Below are positions 1 to 10,557 of a DNA stretch of 64,000 nt, piece by piece. The position numbers and the translations under genes are program-made. The first letter of the stretch is position 1. Each line of letters opens with the position of its first letter. Below the pieces are notes generated by a model. It did no database searches. It had not been told where the DNA came from and saw only the letters and a list, made by a program, of their open reading frames with translations. Origin of the DNA: Calonectria ilicicola (taxonomy: Eukaryota; Ascomycota; Sordariomycetes; Hypocreales; Nectriaceae); NCBI GenBank assembly GCA_020809705.1, contig CP085827.1, forward strand, positions 2,232,001 through 2,296,000. The letters run 5' to 3'.

Positions 1-497
1 AGAACCCCGCCCAGCCAAGCGTCACCGAGGCGCCATCCCCTACCGGTACCAAGGAAGCTCAAGAGACCACCTCGTCGGCATCGTCTTGGGTGTCATGGCT
101 CCCCGACTTTGGCTCCAAGAAGGTTTGGATTTATGGTGCCATTGGCTTGATTGCCGCCTTCTGTCTTGGCCTGGGTATCTACCTCTGGATCGCTCGCCGA
201 CGTCGTCTCAACAACTCTCGTGACAACTACGAATTCGAGCTTATTGACGAGGAAGAGGCCGAGGGTCTTAACTCCGGAGAAAAGGCAGCTGGTGGCAAGT
301 CGCGCCGAACTCGTGGTGGCGAGTTGTATGATGCCTTTGCTGAAGGAAGCGACGACGAACAATTTGCAGACTATCGCGACGGATCAAATGAGCGTCTAGG
401 CGAGGAGCCGGAGCACTATGCAGTCGGCGAAGACAGCGATGATGACAGTGTGGACGAAAAGAACGAGTCAAAGCCCCTGAGCGGTAGCTCGCGATAA
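1..497 (+). CDS. kexB: kexin-type proprotein convertase, C-terminal end (5' partial)
   Basis: Only the last ~165 codons are present; the frame is open from base 3. They encode a Ser/Thr/Pro-rich stalk, one transmembrane helix (around bases 120-190, GAIGLIAAFCLGLGIYLW followed by a RRRR stop-transfer), and a long acidic cytosolic tail. The tail contains YEFELIDEEE, GELYDAFAEG and a Ser/Asp-rich run. This is the architecture of the Golgi Kex2/KexB serine protease, which cleaves secretory precursors after dibasic sites and relies on an aromatic/acidic tail for late-Golgi retention. The catalytic subtilisin and P domains lie upstream of the window and cannot be checked. A generic type-I membrane protein is the alternative, but the tail matches fungal kexins well. 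Confidence 0.78.
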   Translation, partial: NPAQPSVTEAPSPTGTKEAQETTSSASSWVSWLPDFGSKKVWIYGAIGLIAAFCLGLGIYLWIARRRRLNNSRDNYEFELIDEEEAEGLNSGEKAAGGKSRRTRGGELYDAFAEGSDDEQFADYRDGSNERLGEEPEHYAVGEDSDDDSVDEKNESKPLSGSSR

Positions 498-944
498 CCG
501 GCAACGGCAGCATACAATACGCCACTTGAAAGATTGCCCCCTGCGACCTCTTCCCCTGAAAATCGTGGAACTGAAAATAAATAAATAAACAAGTTTATTT
601 GTTTATTTTATTTGCACGCTGGGGACAATCTTTCAAGGGCTGTATCGTATAAACAAACAGGCGTATGAAGCATATGTACACGACTGGGCCCTGAGCATTT
701 TGGCATATGGGATTTGGGCTTGGTGTAGCCCCTCGAATTGCATGGGACGGCTGGAGTTTTTGAAAGTGACTTATTGTCTTTGCGCATTTTTAATCAATAG
801 ATGAACTTTGGATTAGCAATTGTCGTCTTGTGATGCTGTGCACTGAGTAGTTAGTAATTCCGGATCGGAGTGTCTTAGCGATGAGTATGATGTTGAAAAA
901 TTCCCAATTATCAATTTTGTTGAAGCTTGCATCCATTTGCGAAC
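498..944. other. intergenic region between convergent kexin and Zn2Cys6 genes
   Basis: This is the 3' intergenic space between two convergent genes. Its first part holds the imperfect foldback at 511-655; the rest shows no gene that I recognise. Confidence 0.6.
511..655. repeat. imperfect foldback (MITE-like or 3'UTR hairpin)
   Basis: The left arm CTTGAAAGATTGCCCC (525-540) is mirrored by GGGGACAATCTTTCAAG (621-637). Similarity extends outward: ATACAATAC-GCC on the left matches the complement of GGCTGTATCGTAT on the right. The centre is an A/T-only near-palindrome around ATAAACAAGTTTAT. The whole structure folds into one hairpin of about 145 bp directly after the kexin stop codon. It may be a degenerate MITE, or a structured 3' UTR/termination element. 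Confidence 0.6.
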
Positions 945-2832
945 CTATTTTCCAGCCCATTGATGTGGATAGGTGATGTCTAATTTAATGGGAATTTTAT
1001 TTTCCATGGCCCAATCCAAGTATCCTTCAGCCAACTTTCTCATAGTTTCGACCCGGCACACCTCCACTCCTTCATTCCCTTGTACCTCAAGATTTTCTTT
1101 TTCTCTCTCCAGTGCTACAATCGCCATTTGGAACGCAGTCGCCATGAAGAAAGGAGCGGTTGCCCTGCTTTCTCTCAGCGAAGCATAGGCGATTGCCTTC
1201 AACACTTCTTGCGTGCACCTCATAAGTTGCGCTCGATGTTGTTCCACCTTCTCATTGTATTGTGCGTGAAAATCGGGTGGTTGGATGGTGAGAATAGATC
1301 CTAGCATGTCAGTCATAAATATATGGAGTGTCATGATGGTTGTCCAGTAGAGAGCCACAGCATGGTACTCTCCCATCGAGTGAAATGACAAAACTGTATC
1401 AAAGAGTGATTGAAAGTCTGAGTTGAGAGTGAACCAGAGTTGGTCCCCCATCCTGGAATCCACTGCAAACTCTTGATGGCATGAAAGCCATGTCGCCAAT
1501 GGTATTTCACAGGTAGCCAAGTTCCAGCATATTCTCAACGACTCAATACGTTGCAAAATGGCTTCTGTTGCCTCGTACAAGTCGGCCAGTGTCAATTCAA
1601 GAGAAGCATAATCTCGCGGGGCTGTGTTGGGTATCTTAGCCAGCAGTTTATCGTATCGAGCCATGATATCCACAATGGGGGCAATGTCCGTCATAAGGGA
1701 ATCAAGAGCACCGAAAAGTGTGCTGTGAAAGCCAGAATCCTGGTTTGGGTCATTAATCAATAACGGCCTTGTTTCTGACCTCCAAGCTGCGAGAATAGGT
1801 GATGTTTGTTTCCAATTGTAATCCGAGGGAATATTCGGCTGCCTTGATGATAGTGTTTGTAAAATCTGTCCTTGTTAATCGCATGTTTAATGATTCACAT
1901 AGTCAGGTAAACATACAAGAAGCAAGCGCGATGTTGCCAGTAATTTAATATTGTTATTTGAGTACACATGATCTGTGCCTCGAAGAACAATTGTATCTGC
2001 TAAACCTCGGATGTGCTTTTGCCAGTTGTGTGAGTTGGGAGACATCTTGAGCTGTCATTCAGCGTCAGCTTTATACGCAAAGGGGATGGAGCCGAGAGCT
2101 TACTTCCCAAAAAGCCATGACGATGCAAAAAAAGGCCATGTGCTGCCAGTCATCCTCGGAAAGGCACTGGAACGTTGACTCATTAAGCTGCAGCTCTGAT
2201 AGCTTGGCTGACATAGATCGTAGGGCCATGCCATATCTGCAAAAGCTCTGTTGTACTGAGACTGGATCCGCGTTGGCTTTTCCGAAGTGACCTTGAGAAA
2301 GGGCGTCGACGGCGAGAACAACAGGCATGCTTGATACTAAGCCATCTTCGGTGCTCGTGCAAAGATGAGAGGGTGATAGAGAGAAGTAATGGCGAAAGAG
2401 GCTCGCCATAAAAGGTGTGCTTCCGAGGAGCTGGGTCGCAAACTGGGATAGGAAAAATGCAGCGTGCAGATGTGATCGATCTATATCCGGATTCCTTTGT
2501 AGGGTAAGTGTAGACAGGGCATTAGGGGCCTCTGTTCGTTTTGGTTTCGTGGCTGTCTTTTTACGCTCTTTCCTTGCCACGCCAGGCGCTCGCCACCCAT
2601 CATTTAGAAACACAATGTTTTGTCTCCGATACCCCCGGCATATCTGCTTTCGGTCCTGGCAGGCTTGGCACGTAGGCCGTCTTCCATCTCCAGGCTTGTC
2701 AGTATCTAGAATGATGCAGGGACGAACTATCACATGGCACTAACCACATCGTGTCTTGCGAGCCACGCAAGTGAGGCAGCCCTTGGAACGGGGCACAGAT
2801 GGTAGGGATTTATTTGTGCCGCACGAAATCAT
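945..2832 (-). CDS. Zn2Cys6 transcription factor with fungal-specific C-terminal domain
   Basis: Exons are 2832-2745, 2705-2104, 2051-1917 and 1865-945; the product is 581 aa. The Zn2Cys6 binuclear cluster is split by a very short 39-nt first intron. Cysteines lie at 19, 22, 29, 42, 45 and 52 (CX2CX6CX12CX2CX6C; CLTCVARKTRC and CQACQDRKQIC). The remainder looks like the helical Fungal_trans_2 (DUF3468) region, with HIRGLADTIVLRG as a typical patch. The gene should encode a nuclear DNA-binding regulator. It is divergent from the MFS exporter at 3234, sharing a ~400-bp promoter with a 35-bp direct repeat, so it is a natural candidate regulator of that pump. The target is inferred. The 39-nt intron is near the lower size limit for fungi, but it restores both frame and cluster. 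Confidence 0.85.
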
Positions 2833-3233
2833 GATTCCTTGCAAGGGGTATTTTTTTTTTTAATAGAAAAGAAGGCCTAAATCCTGAACAGTCATGTCGT
2901 ATATTGAGATGTGGACGGAAGAAAGGAGGAGTGAGATGGTGAGGTTTGGGCTGTAAGGTGGTGTGCTAAACCCGATTTGGAAAGCAATGCGATCCCTGTC
3001 GTTGATTTGATCTACTAACGCTAAACCCAGTTTGTAAAGCGGTGCGATCCCTGTGACTTACACCAAGTTGACGGCAGCGTAGTTCAATTTTAGCCATGTT
3101 GCCAAAGCCCTTTTATATCCCCTTTGGTATAAAGACCCATCATGTCATTTATTTCTTGGGGGTCATGGTTCTTTTATTGTCCTTCCTTCCTGTATTCGAA
3201 GTTATTGTTTAATTATCTCCTTGACTTTTTCTT
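2833..3233. promoter_or_regulatory. bidirectional promoter between regulator and MFS pump
   Basis: This is the shared upstream region of two divergent genes. It contains an imperfect 35-bp direct repeat (2965-2999 and 3020-3054, 30/35 identical, 55-bp period) and a poly-T tract near 2850. The repeat units could be operator sites, but no binding motif is proven. Confidence 0.5.
2965..3054. repeat. 35-bp imperfect direct repeat in divergent promoter
   Basis: Both copies start GCTAAACCC and end TGCGATCCCTGT. They differ at five positions, four of them transitions. The copies are separated by 20 bp. Confidence 0.8.
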
Positions 3234-5127
3234 ATGACGAGTCGCCGCCATTCATACGAGTCCTCTCACAAATCAGCAAACATGTCCGAAAAAGAAAACC
3301 ATCCAGACAATGGTGAATCTCCTATTCCACAGGCTCAAAATGATCCCGAAAAGAACGGAATGGACGAATCAGAGAAACCGGCCCCAGAGAAAGAAGAGGA
3401 ATCCCCCAACCTCGCAAGTCTACTTTTCGTTGGCATAAGCATGTGGCTTGCTGTATTTTTGGTTGCACTGGTAAGCCTTCGACTGATATATAATGTCTGT
3501 GGCATTTTTTGTCTGCTGACAAGTGTGAAATCTATTATAGGACCAAACGATTGTGGCCAATGCAGTCCCCAGCATCACGGCCCAGTTCCACAAAACAACG
3601 GATGTGGGCTGGTACGGAAGTGGTATGTCGTCAAGCCAAGTCCTTGATGTAGTTGCGATTTTAAGAGTCTTGCTAACTACGAAGTGACAGCATATCTATT
3701 GACGACTGCGGCGTTCCAATTGTTATACGGCCGAATATACTCCAACTTTTCTGTCAAATATACTTTCCTTACTGCTATTTCGATTTTCGAGCTTGGGTCC
3801 TTGGTATGTGGTGTTGCTCCATCAAGCACAGCCCTTATCGTCGGTCGCGCCGTAGCGGGCCTGGGTGGTGCCGGCATTGCATCAGGCGCGCTGATTATTA
3901 TTGCAAATACGGTCCCGCTTCGTATTCGCCCAATGTTTACGGCATCGATTGGAATGGTGGTGGCAATTGCCTCGGTCTTGGGACCTGTAATGGGCGGCCT
4001 ATTCACAACCAAGCTCACCTGGCGATGGTGTTTCTACATCAATCTACCATTTGGCGCCGTCACGATATTTGCCATCTTCATATTCCTTAAGCCAATCGAG
4101 CGCCCAGAGCTTGACTCAATCCGCCTCAAAGAAAAGCTCAAGAGGATCGACGTCGTCGGGCTGTTGTTTTTCATTCCTGCTATTGTCTGTCTTTTACTGG
4201 CGCTGCAATGGGGTGGCTCAAAGTATCCGTGGAACAACGGCCGGATAATTGCTCTTTTTGTGATATTTGGTGTTTTGGGCCTCGTGTTTTTAGTATTTGA
4301 GTACTGGAAAGGACCCGAGGCTGCTCTCCCTATCAGAATGTTGACCCGGAGAAGTGTTGCGGCAGCCACATGGAATTGCTTCTGCAACGGGGCGGCATTT
4401 TTGAGCTTCACCTACTACATACCATTCTGGCATCAAGTAATTCGAGATGCCAGCCCCGTCGATTCTGGCGTTCGAATGCTCCCATTTATATTGGGAGTTG
4501 TTATCCTGGCCATTTTGTCTGGGGCTTTCGTTTCCAAAGTCGGATACTGTAAGTTGTGTGAAAAAAAAAAGTCTCAATTAGAGTGCTCCTTTGCTGATTT
4601 GGTTGTTTTTAGATGCTCCAATGATGATTCTAGGCTCCATCATTGCTCCAATCGGCGAAGGCTTGTTGACAACTTGGAAGGTCGACACAAGTTTCTCCAA
4701 GTGGGTTGGATATCAAGCCTTGACAGGCATAGGAATCGGTCTAGGACAACAGCAACCTTTTATTGCGTTGCAAACTATTTTGCCCAAGGCAGAGATCCCT
4801 TCAGGCATGTCAATCGTCATGTTGGTGCAAACCATGAGTGGGGCAATTTTTGTTTCTGTGGGACAGTCGGTCTTGCAGAACGAGCTTCTAAAAGCCCTGA
4901 AGAGTGCATTTTCCGATGGAGGATTCGATCCATCTATCCTTGAGAATGTTGGCGCGACAGACGTGCGATCGGTGGTCCCTTCGCAATATCTGCAAACGGT
5001 GCTAGAAGCTTACAATGGTGCCTTGACCAAGGTCTTCACGGTTGGCCTTTGTATGTCGGCTCTTACAATACTTGGCAGTCTTTCAATCGAGTGGAAGAGT
5101 GTGAAAAAAGCCAAGCAAGATGCCTAA
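3234..5127 (+). CDS. MFS multidrug/toxin efflux transporter (DHA14-type)
   Basis: Exons are 3234-3470, 3541-3622, 3691-4548 and 4613-5127; the product is 563 aa. An acidic cytosolic N-terminus is followed by about 14 hydrophobic segments. Family marks are LDxT/DQTIVANAVPSI in TM1, GWYGSAYLLTTAAFQ after loop 1, GRAVAGLGGAG (motif B region) and GPVMGGLFT (motif C of drug antiporters). DHA14 carriers are plasma-membrane proton antiporters that export drugs or secondary metabolites. An in-frame alternative start lies at 3282 in a good context (AAACATGTCC). The divergent Zn2Cys6 gene suggests local control. The substrate cannot be inferred from sequence. A second, distinct DHA14 gene lies at 59238-61069. 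Confidence 0.9.
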
Positions 5128-5712
5128 TTTCTTGAAGGGTGGCGATTAGTTCATCATCTACTGATGCACTCTGCACATTCGTGTCTATGAGCTGGCATTA
5201 GCCGAGGGTTGCTTCAAAAATACCCTTCAGTGGGTCTTTGTGGTTATACTGTTTGAGAAGGTTGCAACGAAAACTCCGTAACTTTCCGAGAGGGGTATGC
5301 CCATAAAAGGAAGCCTGTGTGTTCGAATGGGAATGGGAATGGGCATTAGAGAGAAGGACGGTTGAAGGTGTATTTCATGACCGTTGACTTTGTACAAGAA
5401 ATCCTCAAATGTACTCTCCTATCTTTTATAGAAAATAATATTATTATATCCAATAGCAAATTTATCCCTCTCATAATGCAGGCTTACGTATTATCAACTT
5501 AGCCGCTGTTGTACATATGGAGAAATTAGGCAGTAAACAGAGTGAGATAATTGACCAATGTAAATTCCCTCACAGTCATTCTACCTAAACTTCATTTCTA
5601 CTAACCTTGACTTACTTAACACCCCAGCTCATTATAAATCATTAATATAAAGCAAGAAATAGATTTGACTCGAGAAAACCTGGTGGTTTGTTGTTTGTCT
5701 AACACTTTCACC
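5128..5712. other. intergenic, no gene seen
   Basis: This is an A+T-leaning spacer between the MFS gene and the HET gene, holding the 3' UTR of the first and the promoter of the second. I see no repeats or RNA genes. Confidence 0.5.
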
Positions 5713-7953
5713 ATGGAAAGAAATACCTCAAACGGCAAGGCGCAGCCTTCAAGCTTACTTGGCACTACTCGCGCTTCGCACTATGATTTTGGGCCTATAA
5801 CGGAGTCAACCATAAACAACAGGACTAATTTATGCAAGGACTGCAAAATAATAAGACTAGAAGACTTAGAGCTGCGACCCAAACGAATCCGAAAGGGCAA
5901 ATGGAAATTGGTGACGAGCGGCGATCCAGCAGGCGTGAAATTAGATTACTTTAGACAAGATATTGTCCCGTCGCTCCCTGGCTTGGCTGCTTCCGCAAAT
6001 TCCGGATGTGGCTTCTGTGCACTGCTTCGAAATGCCATGATTCGACATTTCCGGCGGTTTCCACTGAGACACCAGCCTCATCACTACATTCGCATAACCC
6101 AAATCCGCCACCAATGGTGTCTCGGTTTAGTAGCCTTTACGGTTCACAGCCCCTGCTTCTGGAGCGCTGACCATCAATTTAATTACCTTACTTTTAGAGT
6201 AAGTGCGAGTCGGAATGGTATGTGCCATGTCATCTTCTTTTTCTTATATTTACTGAATGAATAAATAGACGTATGCGCAAAGCTGTTTGACATTACCTCT
6301 GCAGTGATCCCGGATAATGTTATATCGCCAGCGGGCATCTACACCATGAAGCGGTGGATTTTCCCAAGCAAAAAGGACACCAAAGCGCAGTTTTGCCCAA
6401 CTAGACTAATTTACGTTGAGAGCAAGAAGGAGTCGAGCCATATCTGTCTGGTGGAAAGCTGTGATGACCCTACCCCGAAGCAATATGTCGCTTTGAGCTA
6501 CCTGTGGGGCCCTGAGAAGCCAACTATGAAGACCACAAAAGACAATCTAAACCATTTGAAAAAATCAATTGATTTTCGTCATATACCCATGGCTTACCAA
6601 GATGCCATTCGGGTTATGAGGGCCATCGGCGTCAAATATCTCTGGATTGACGCGATTTGTATTATTCAAGACGATGCAGACGACTGGGAAAGAGAATCCC
6701 AAGCAATGTCAGAGGTTTTTACCAATGCTTTGGTGACCATAATTCCACTCTGCACAAGTTCGTGTAATGACGGATTCCTTCAACGAAACGAAAGACTCAA
6801 AGTTCAGTACAAATTTAAACAAAAGCTGAACGGGTCATTCTATCTGCGCCATATTCCTATGGCCTATGACGATGTAATGCATGGGATTCTCACGACCCCA
6901 ACTGCTTCAGATAGGCCTCTATCCATAGATTTGGATAATTCACCATGGCCAAATAGAGGCTGGACGTTTCAAGAAAAAGTGTTCTCGTCTAGGAAGCTTT
7001 ATTTTGGGCATATAATGATGCACTGGAATTCCGTGGAACCTGTGCGTACCATCAGTAGCGAGGATGGTGTCATTAATGATGACTATGATATGGACCTTGA
7101 AGACCTGTGGAGTGAAGGGGCAAATTATGATTCGTGGTACAATTACCTATACGACTATGTCCCCAGAAACCTTACCTACCAATCAGACCGCCTGCCCGCT
7201 ATATCTTCTCTTGCTCATCTTTTTGCTCGCAAATCTGATGATACTTATTTGGCTGGCTTGTGGAAAAATGATTTGCATCGTGGCTTGCTGTGGAAACGGC
7301 GAGGCCAGTTCGTGAAGCCTTTCTCGCACTTGGTCCGTGATTTGACCAACAAAGGCGGAGTCATAGCACCGAGTTGGTCTTGGGCTCGCCAACAATCCCA
7401 GATTAGTTGGGATAGGTCAGATAATATGCAGAACGAGTGCCAAGTTATTGAAGCCAGCACTGTGACCACTGGGAAAAACAAGTTTGGCCATGTGGGCGGT
7501 GGTTCCCTGTTGATTCGCGGGAGACTGCGCCGCTTTATGGGGCTCTCCTTGAAGGAGCTACCCCGGAGAGAAAGATCCTACATCTCACAGAGTGAGTGTC
7601 TTATCTTGGACAATGATGAATATGTTGCATCGTGCGCTATTGATTGGAAGACGATGGAAAGTGATGCTGCGCAGTTACCCAAACCTGTTACGGATGGAAT
7701 GTTTTTGCTACTCATAGCGAGCGGTACGACAACTACACCGGCACGTTTTGCTAAAAAGCCTCTTGATAAAAGATATCACACGTATCGCGAAACGCCAGAT
7801 GTTCCAGTTGAGGTAATGCATGGGCTCTTGCTATTTAGGACGGGAATGGCAAACGAGTTTTGGAGGATTGGCATCTTTGGTTCACTGATGGAGGAGAGAG
7901 GAGGTAGAGAGTTCTTTGCGAAAGCCGAGGAACATCTTGTGCGCATTGTCTAA
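5713..7953 (+). CDS. HET-domain (heterokaryon incompatibility) protein
   Basis: Exons are 5713-6217 and 6269-7953 (51-nt intron); the product is 729 aa. The start CACCATGG at 5713 is preferred over an upstream in-frame ATG at 5665. The N-terminal third has a Cys-containing module (NLCKDCKII, SGCGFCALL) common in fungal HET proteins. The HET domain follows at about residues 260-420: YVALSYLWG, then YLWIDAICIIQDD, then WPNRGWTFQEKVFSSR. HET proteins are cytosolic triggers of regulated cell death in allorecognition and related immune-like responses. No NACHT/WD40 or partner gene is adjacent, so this is a stand-alone HET gene. Many such paralogs exist per genome and their specificity cannot be read from sequence. 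Confidence 0.92.
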
Positions 7954-8624
7954 AATTAGCAATATGGGGAGCGCGCAAAAGTGGATGTACTCTGTTTCCA
8001 TATGTGAATCTGAAGGTTGGGGTAGCCTTAGCTAGCGGGGTGGTAGTCATAAACAATGGGCTTTATCTCTTGTTTATTTGTTTTCATGGACACACCGTCC
8101 TCGTCAATGGGAAGTGACTGCTTCTAACACGTCAAAATGCTATATTTTGGCTTAGAAACCAGCATACGGGTTCCCTTACGTCGATAAGCCTCTCTAGGCA
8201 CATTTGCTCACTGATATTAAGCCTATGTTCTTTCGACAAGTACCTCCATATCGGCTTGACTATTCTTACTTGACAGACGGTTGGCAGCATTGGCAACAAC
8301 TTAGAATCTTGCAAACTAATGCTTCAGAGCCTCATTTTATTTTCCGACCGAGATGCAGCTAGTTAATGTACAGGCGCCACAGCTATGCTTTGCATCTAGC
8401 ATGTTCGAATTCGCTCTCTTACAGCAGCGACTCCACCTGTGGAAAGGCGTCATTCGAACTGCCCCGCACTGCAACATGAGAAAGCCTTGGGGGCATCGGC
8501 ATCTGCACGATAAACCAGAGTTACTTTGATCTTGCGTGTGCCTTAGTGGTGGACGATACAGACCAGCCTTGTTTTCGTGTGCCTAGTACCTCGACTCACA
8601 AACCACCCGCCCGTCTGAACCACA
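7954..8624. other. intergenic, no gene seen
   Basis: This is the spacer between the HET gene and the FAH-hydrolase fusion gene. Short open frames here have no recognisable domain. The last ~100 bp is the probable 5' UTR of the downstream gene. Confidence 0.5.
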
Positions 8625-10557
8625 ATGGCACCCGGCCTCACGCAGTACGCTGCGTATGTAGACCCGATAACGGGCCTTGCGCGAATCGGGCACTTCGATC
8701 TCGAGGCAGAGACGATCCAGCCCTTGGCCTTTCCGTCGGGAACACCGATAGCCAACCTGTACCAGGTCATCGAGGCTGGATCTGACAAGGTTATCGCCAC
8801 GGGCGCTCCCGTCGCGGCTTCGTCCGTGAAGCTACTGCCCGCCATCTCGGGCCGCGATGTCCTCGCCGTGGGCAAAAACTACACGGAACACGCCAAGGAG
8901 TTCAACAGCTCGGGCTTTGACAGCTCCGACAAGGTTGACCTCCCCAGCCATCCAGTCATTTTCACTAAGAGGGCGACGTCTATTATTGCGCACGGCGAGG
9001 AGATTTACCCACACCCGAGTTTCTCTGAGACGGTAGATTATGAAGGCGAGATTGGTGTCATCTTGGGACGGCCCGGGTTCCGAGTCGAGGAGAAGGACGC
9101 CTGGGACTACGTGTGGGGATACACAATCATAAACGATGTGACGGCACGAGAGCGACAGCGGGATCACAAGCAATTCTTCATTGGCAAGTCGCCCGATACA
9201 TTTTGCCCCATCGTAAGTATCGTCATAGCTCCCATGTTTATAAACATGTCTCACCAGCCAATATTCACAGGGCCCGATCGCCGTCCCCAAGGAGGACCTT
9301 CCGGCGACGCTCCGGGTTCAGACGCATGTGAATGGTGAGCTTCGGCAAGATGCTACGACAGATGACCTCATCTTTTCTATCCCGACCCTCATCAGCACCA
9401 TCTCTGCGGGCCAGACGATCCAGCCGGGTGATGTGATTGCCACAGGCACAGTGAGTTTCCCGCCCCTCTAAGATGAGATTGTGCACAGCAACTCGGTGCT
9501 AACGCATGTCATCGTTAAGCCTGCAGGCGTTGGTATTGGCAAAAACCCGCCAGTCTATCTCAAGACTGGCGATGAAGTTGCCATTTCTGTGACGGGCCTG
9601 GGAACCCTGCGCAACAAGATCGCCTCGTCTTCTGCGTCCGCCTCACCTGCGGTTAAGTCGTCTCTCGAGCTTAGCAACGCGGCAAAGACGGTTGGCGCAA
9701 GTTCTCGCCTTACGTCAATCAATTCCAAGCTCCTTCACTACAAGAAGCTTGGATCAGGCAAGGAGCAGCTCGTGTTTGTACACGGACTGGGCGGGTCTTT
9801 GGAAGCTTGGACACCCCTCATCTCATCTACGGAGCTAGAAGAGTCTCGCACATTGCACTTGTTTGACTTTGAAGGCCATGGGCTGAGCCCGACACACCCC
9901 CTCAGTGAGCTGTCGATTGAATCCCTCGCCGCAGACATTCGGGGCGTGTTTGATCATGCGCAAATATCGGAGGAAAACCCGGCAACGCTGATTGCGCACT
10001 CGATGGGCACCCTGCTGGCCATGAGGTTCACGTTGGATAACCCCAAGCTCGTCAAGAAGCTCCTCCTCATTGGGCCACCCCCGTCGCCTTTACCTGCGGC
10101 CATCGCCAAGAGCATTGGCGACCAGGCTGCTCTGGTGCGCGCAAAGGGAATCAGCGAGATCGTTGATCCCATTGTCGCAAGTAGCGTATCGGAGACGACT
10201 CGCAAGCTCAAGTATGTTGCTGTAGCAGCTCTGCGAATGAGCATCCTGGGGCAAGATCCGGAGGGTTATGCCAAGGGGCTCTGGGCGCTGTCCAAAGCAA
10301 CCAATGAGATGAAGGTGGAGGACATAGAGGCAGAGACGCTGATTGTAGTGGGCGAGGACGACAAGATTACGCCGCCTTTGATAAGTAAACAGTACGCGGC
10401 CAAAATCAAGGGGTCACGGTTGGAGTTGCTGCCGGGCATTGGACACTGGCCGCAGTTGGAAGACGAGCGGGATCTGACTAAAGCCGTCGAAGGTTTTCTG
10501 GGGACAGGCAGGAAACTAGCGGATGTTTGCAGTGACTTCGATGCCAACATGGGATGA
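8625..10557 (+). CDS. fumarylacetoacetate-hydrolase-family / alpha-beta hydrolase fusion protein
   Basis: Exons are 8625-9212, 9271-9450 and 9520-10557; the product is 601 aa. Residues ~80-285 are a FAH-type C-C hydrolase domain: AVGKNYTEHAKE, the acidic metal site VDYEGEIGVILG, YTIINDVTARERQ, and GDVIATGTPAGVG. The second intron interrupts that last motif and ends in AAG after a CTAAC branch site. Residues ~330-595 are an alpha/beta hydrolase: VFVHGLGGS oxyanion loop, nucleophile Ser417 in AHSMG, acid Asp536/537 in VGEDDK, and His565 in GIGHWPQ. Both catalytic sets look intact. FAH enzymes cleave beta-dicarbonyl acids from aromatic catabolism, and the hydrolase resembles ring-cleavage or enol-lactone hydrolases. 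The fusion therefore plausibly performs two successive hydrolytic steps on a ring-fission product (inference). Confidence 0.88.
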
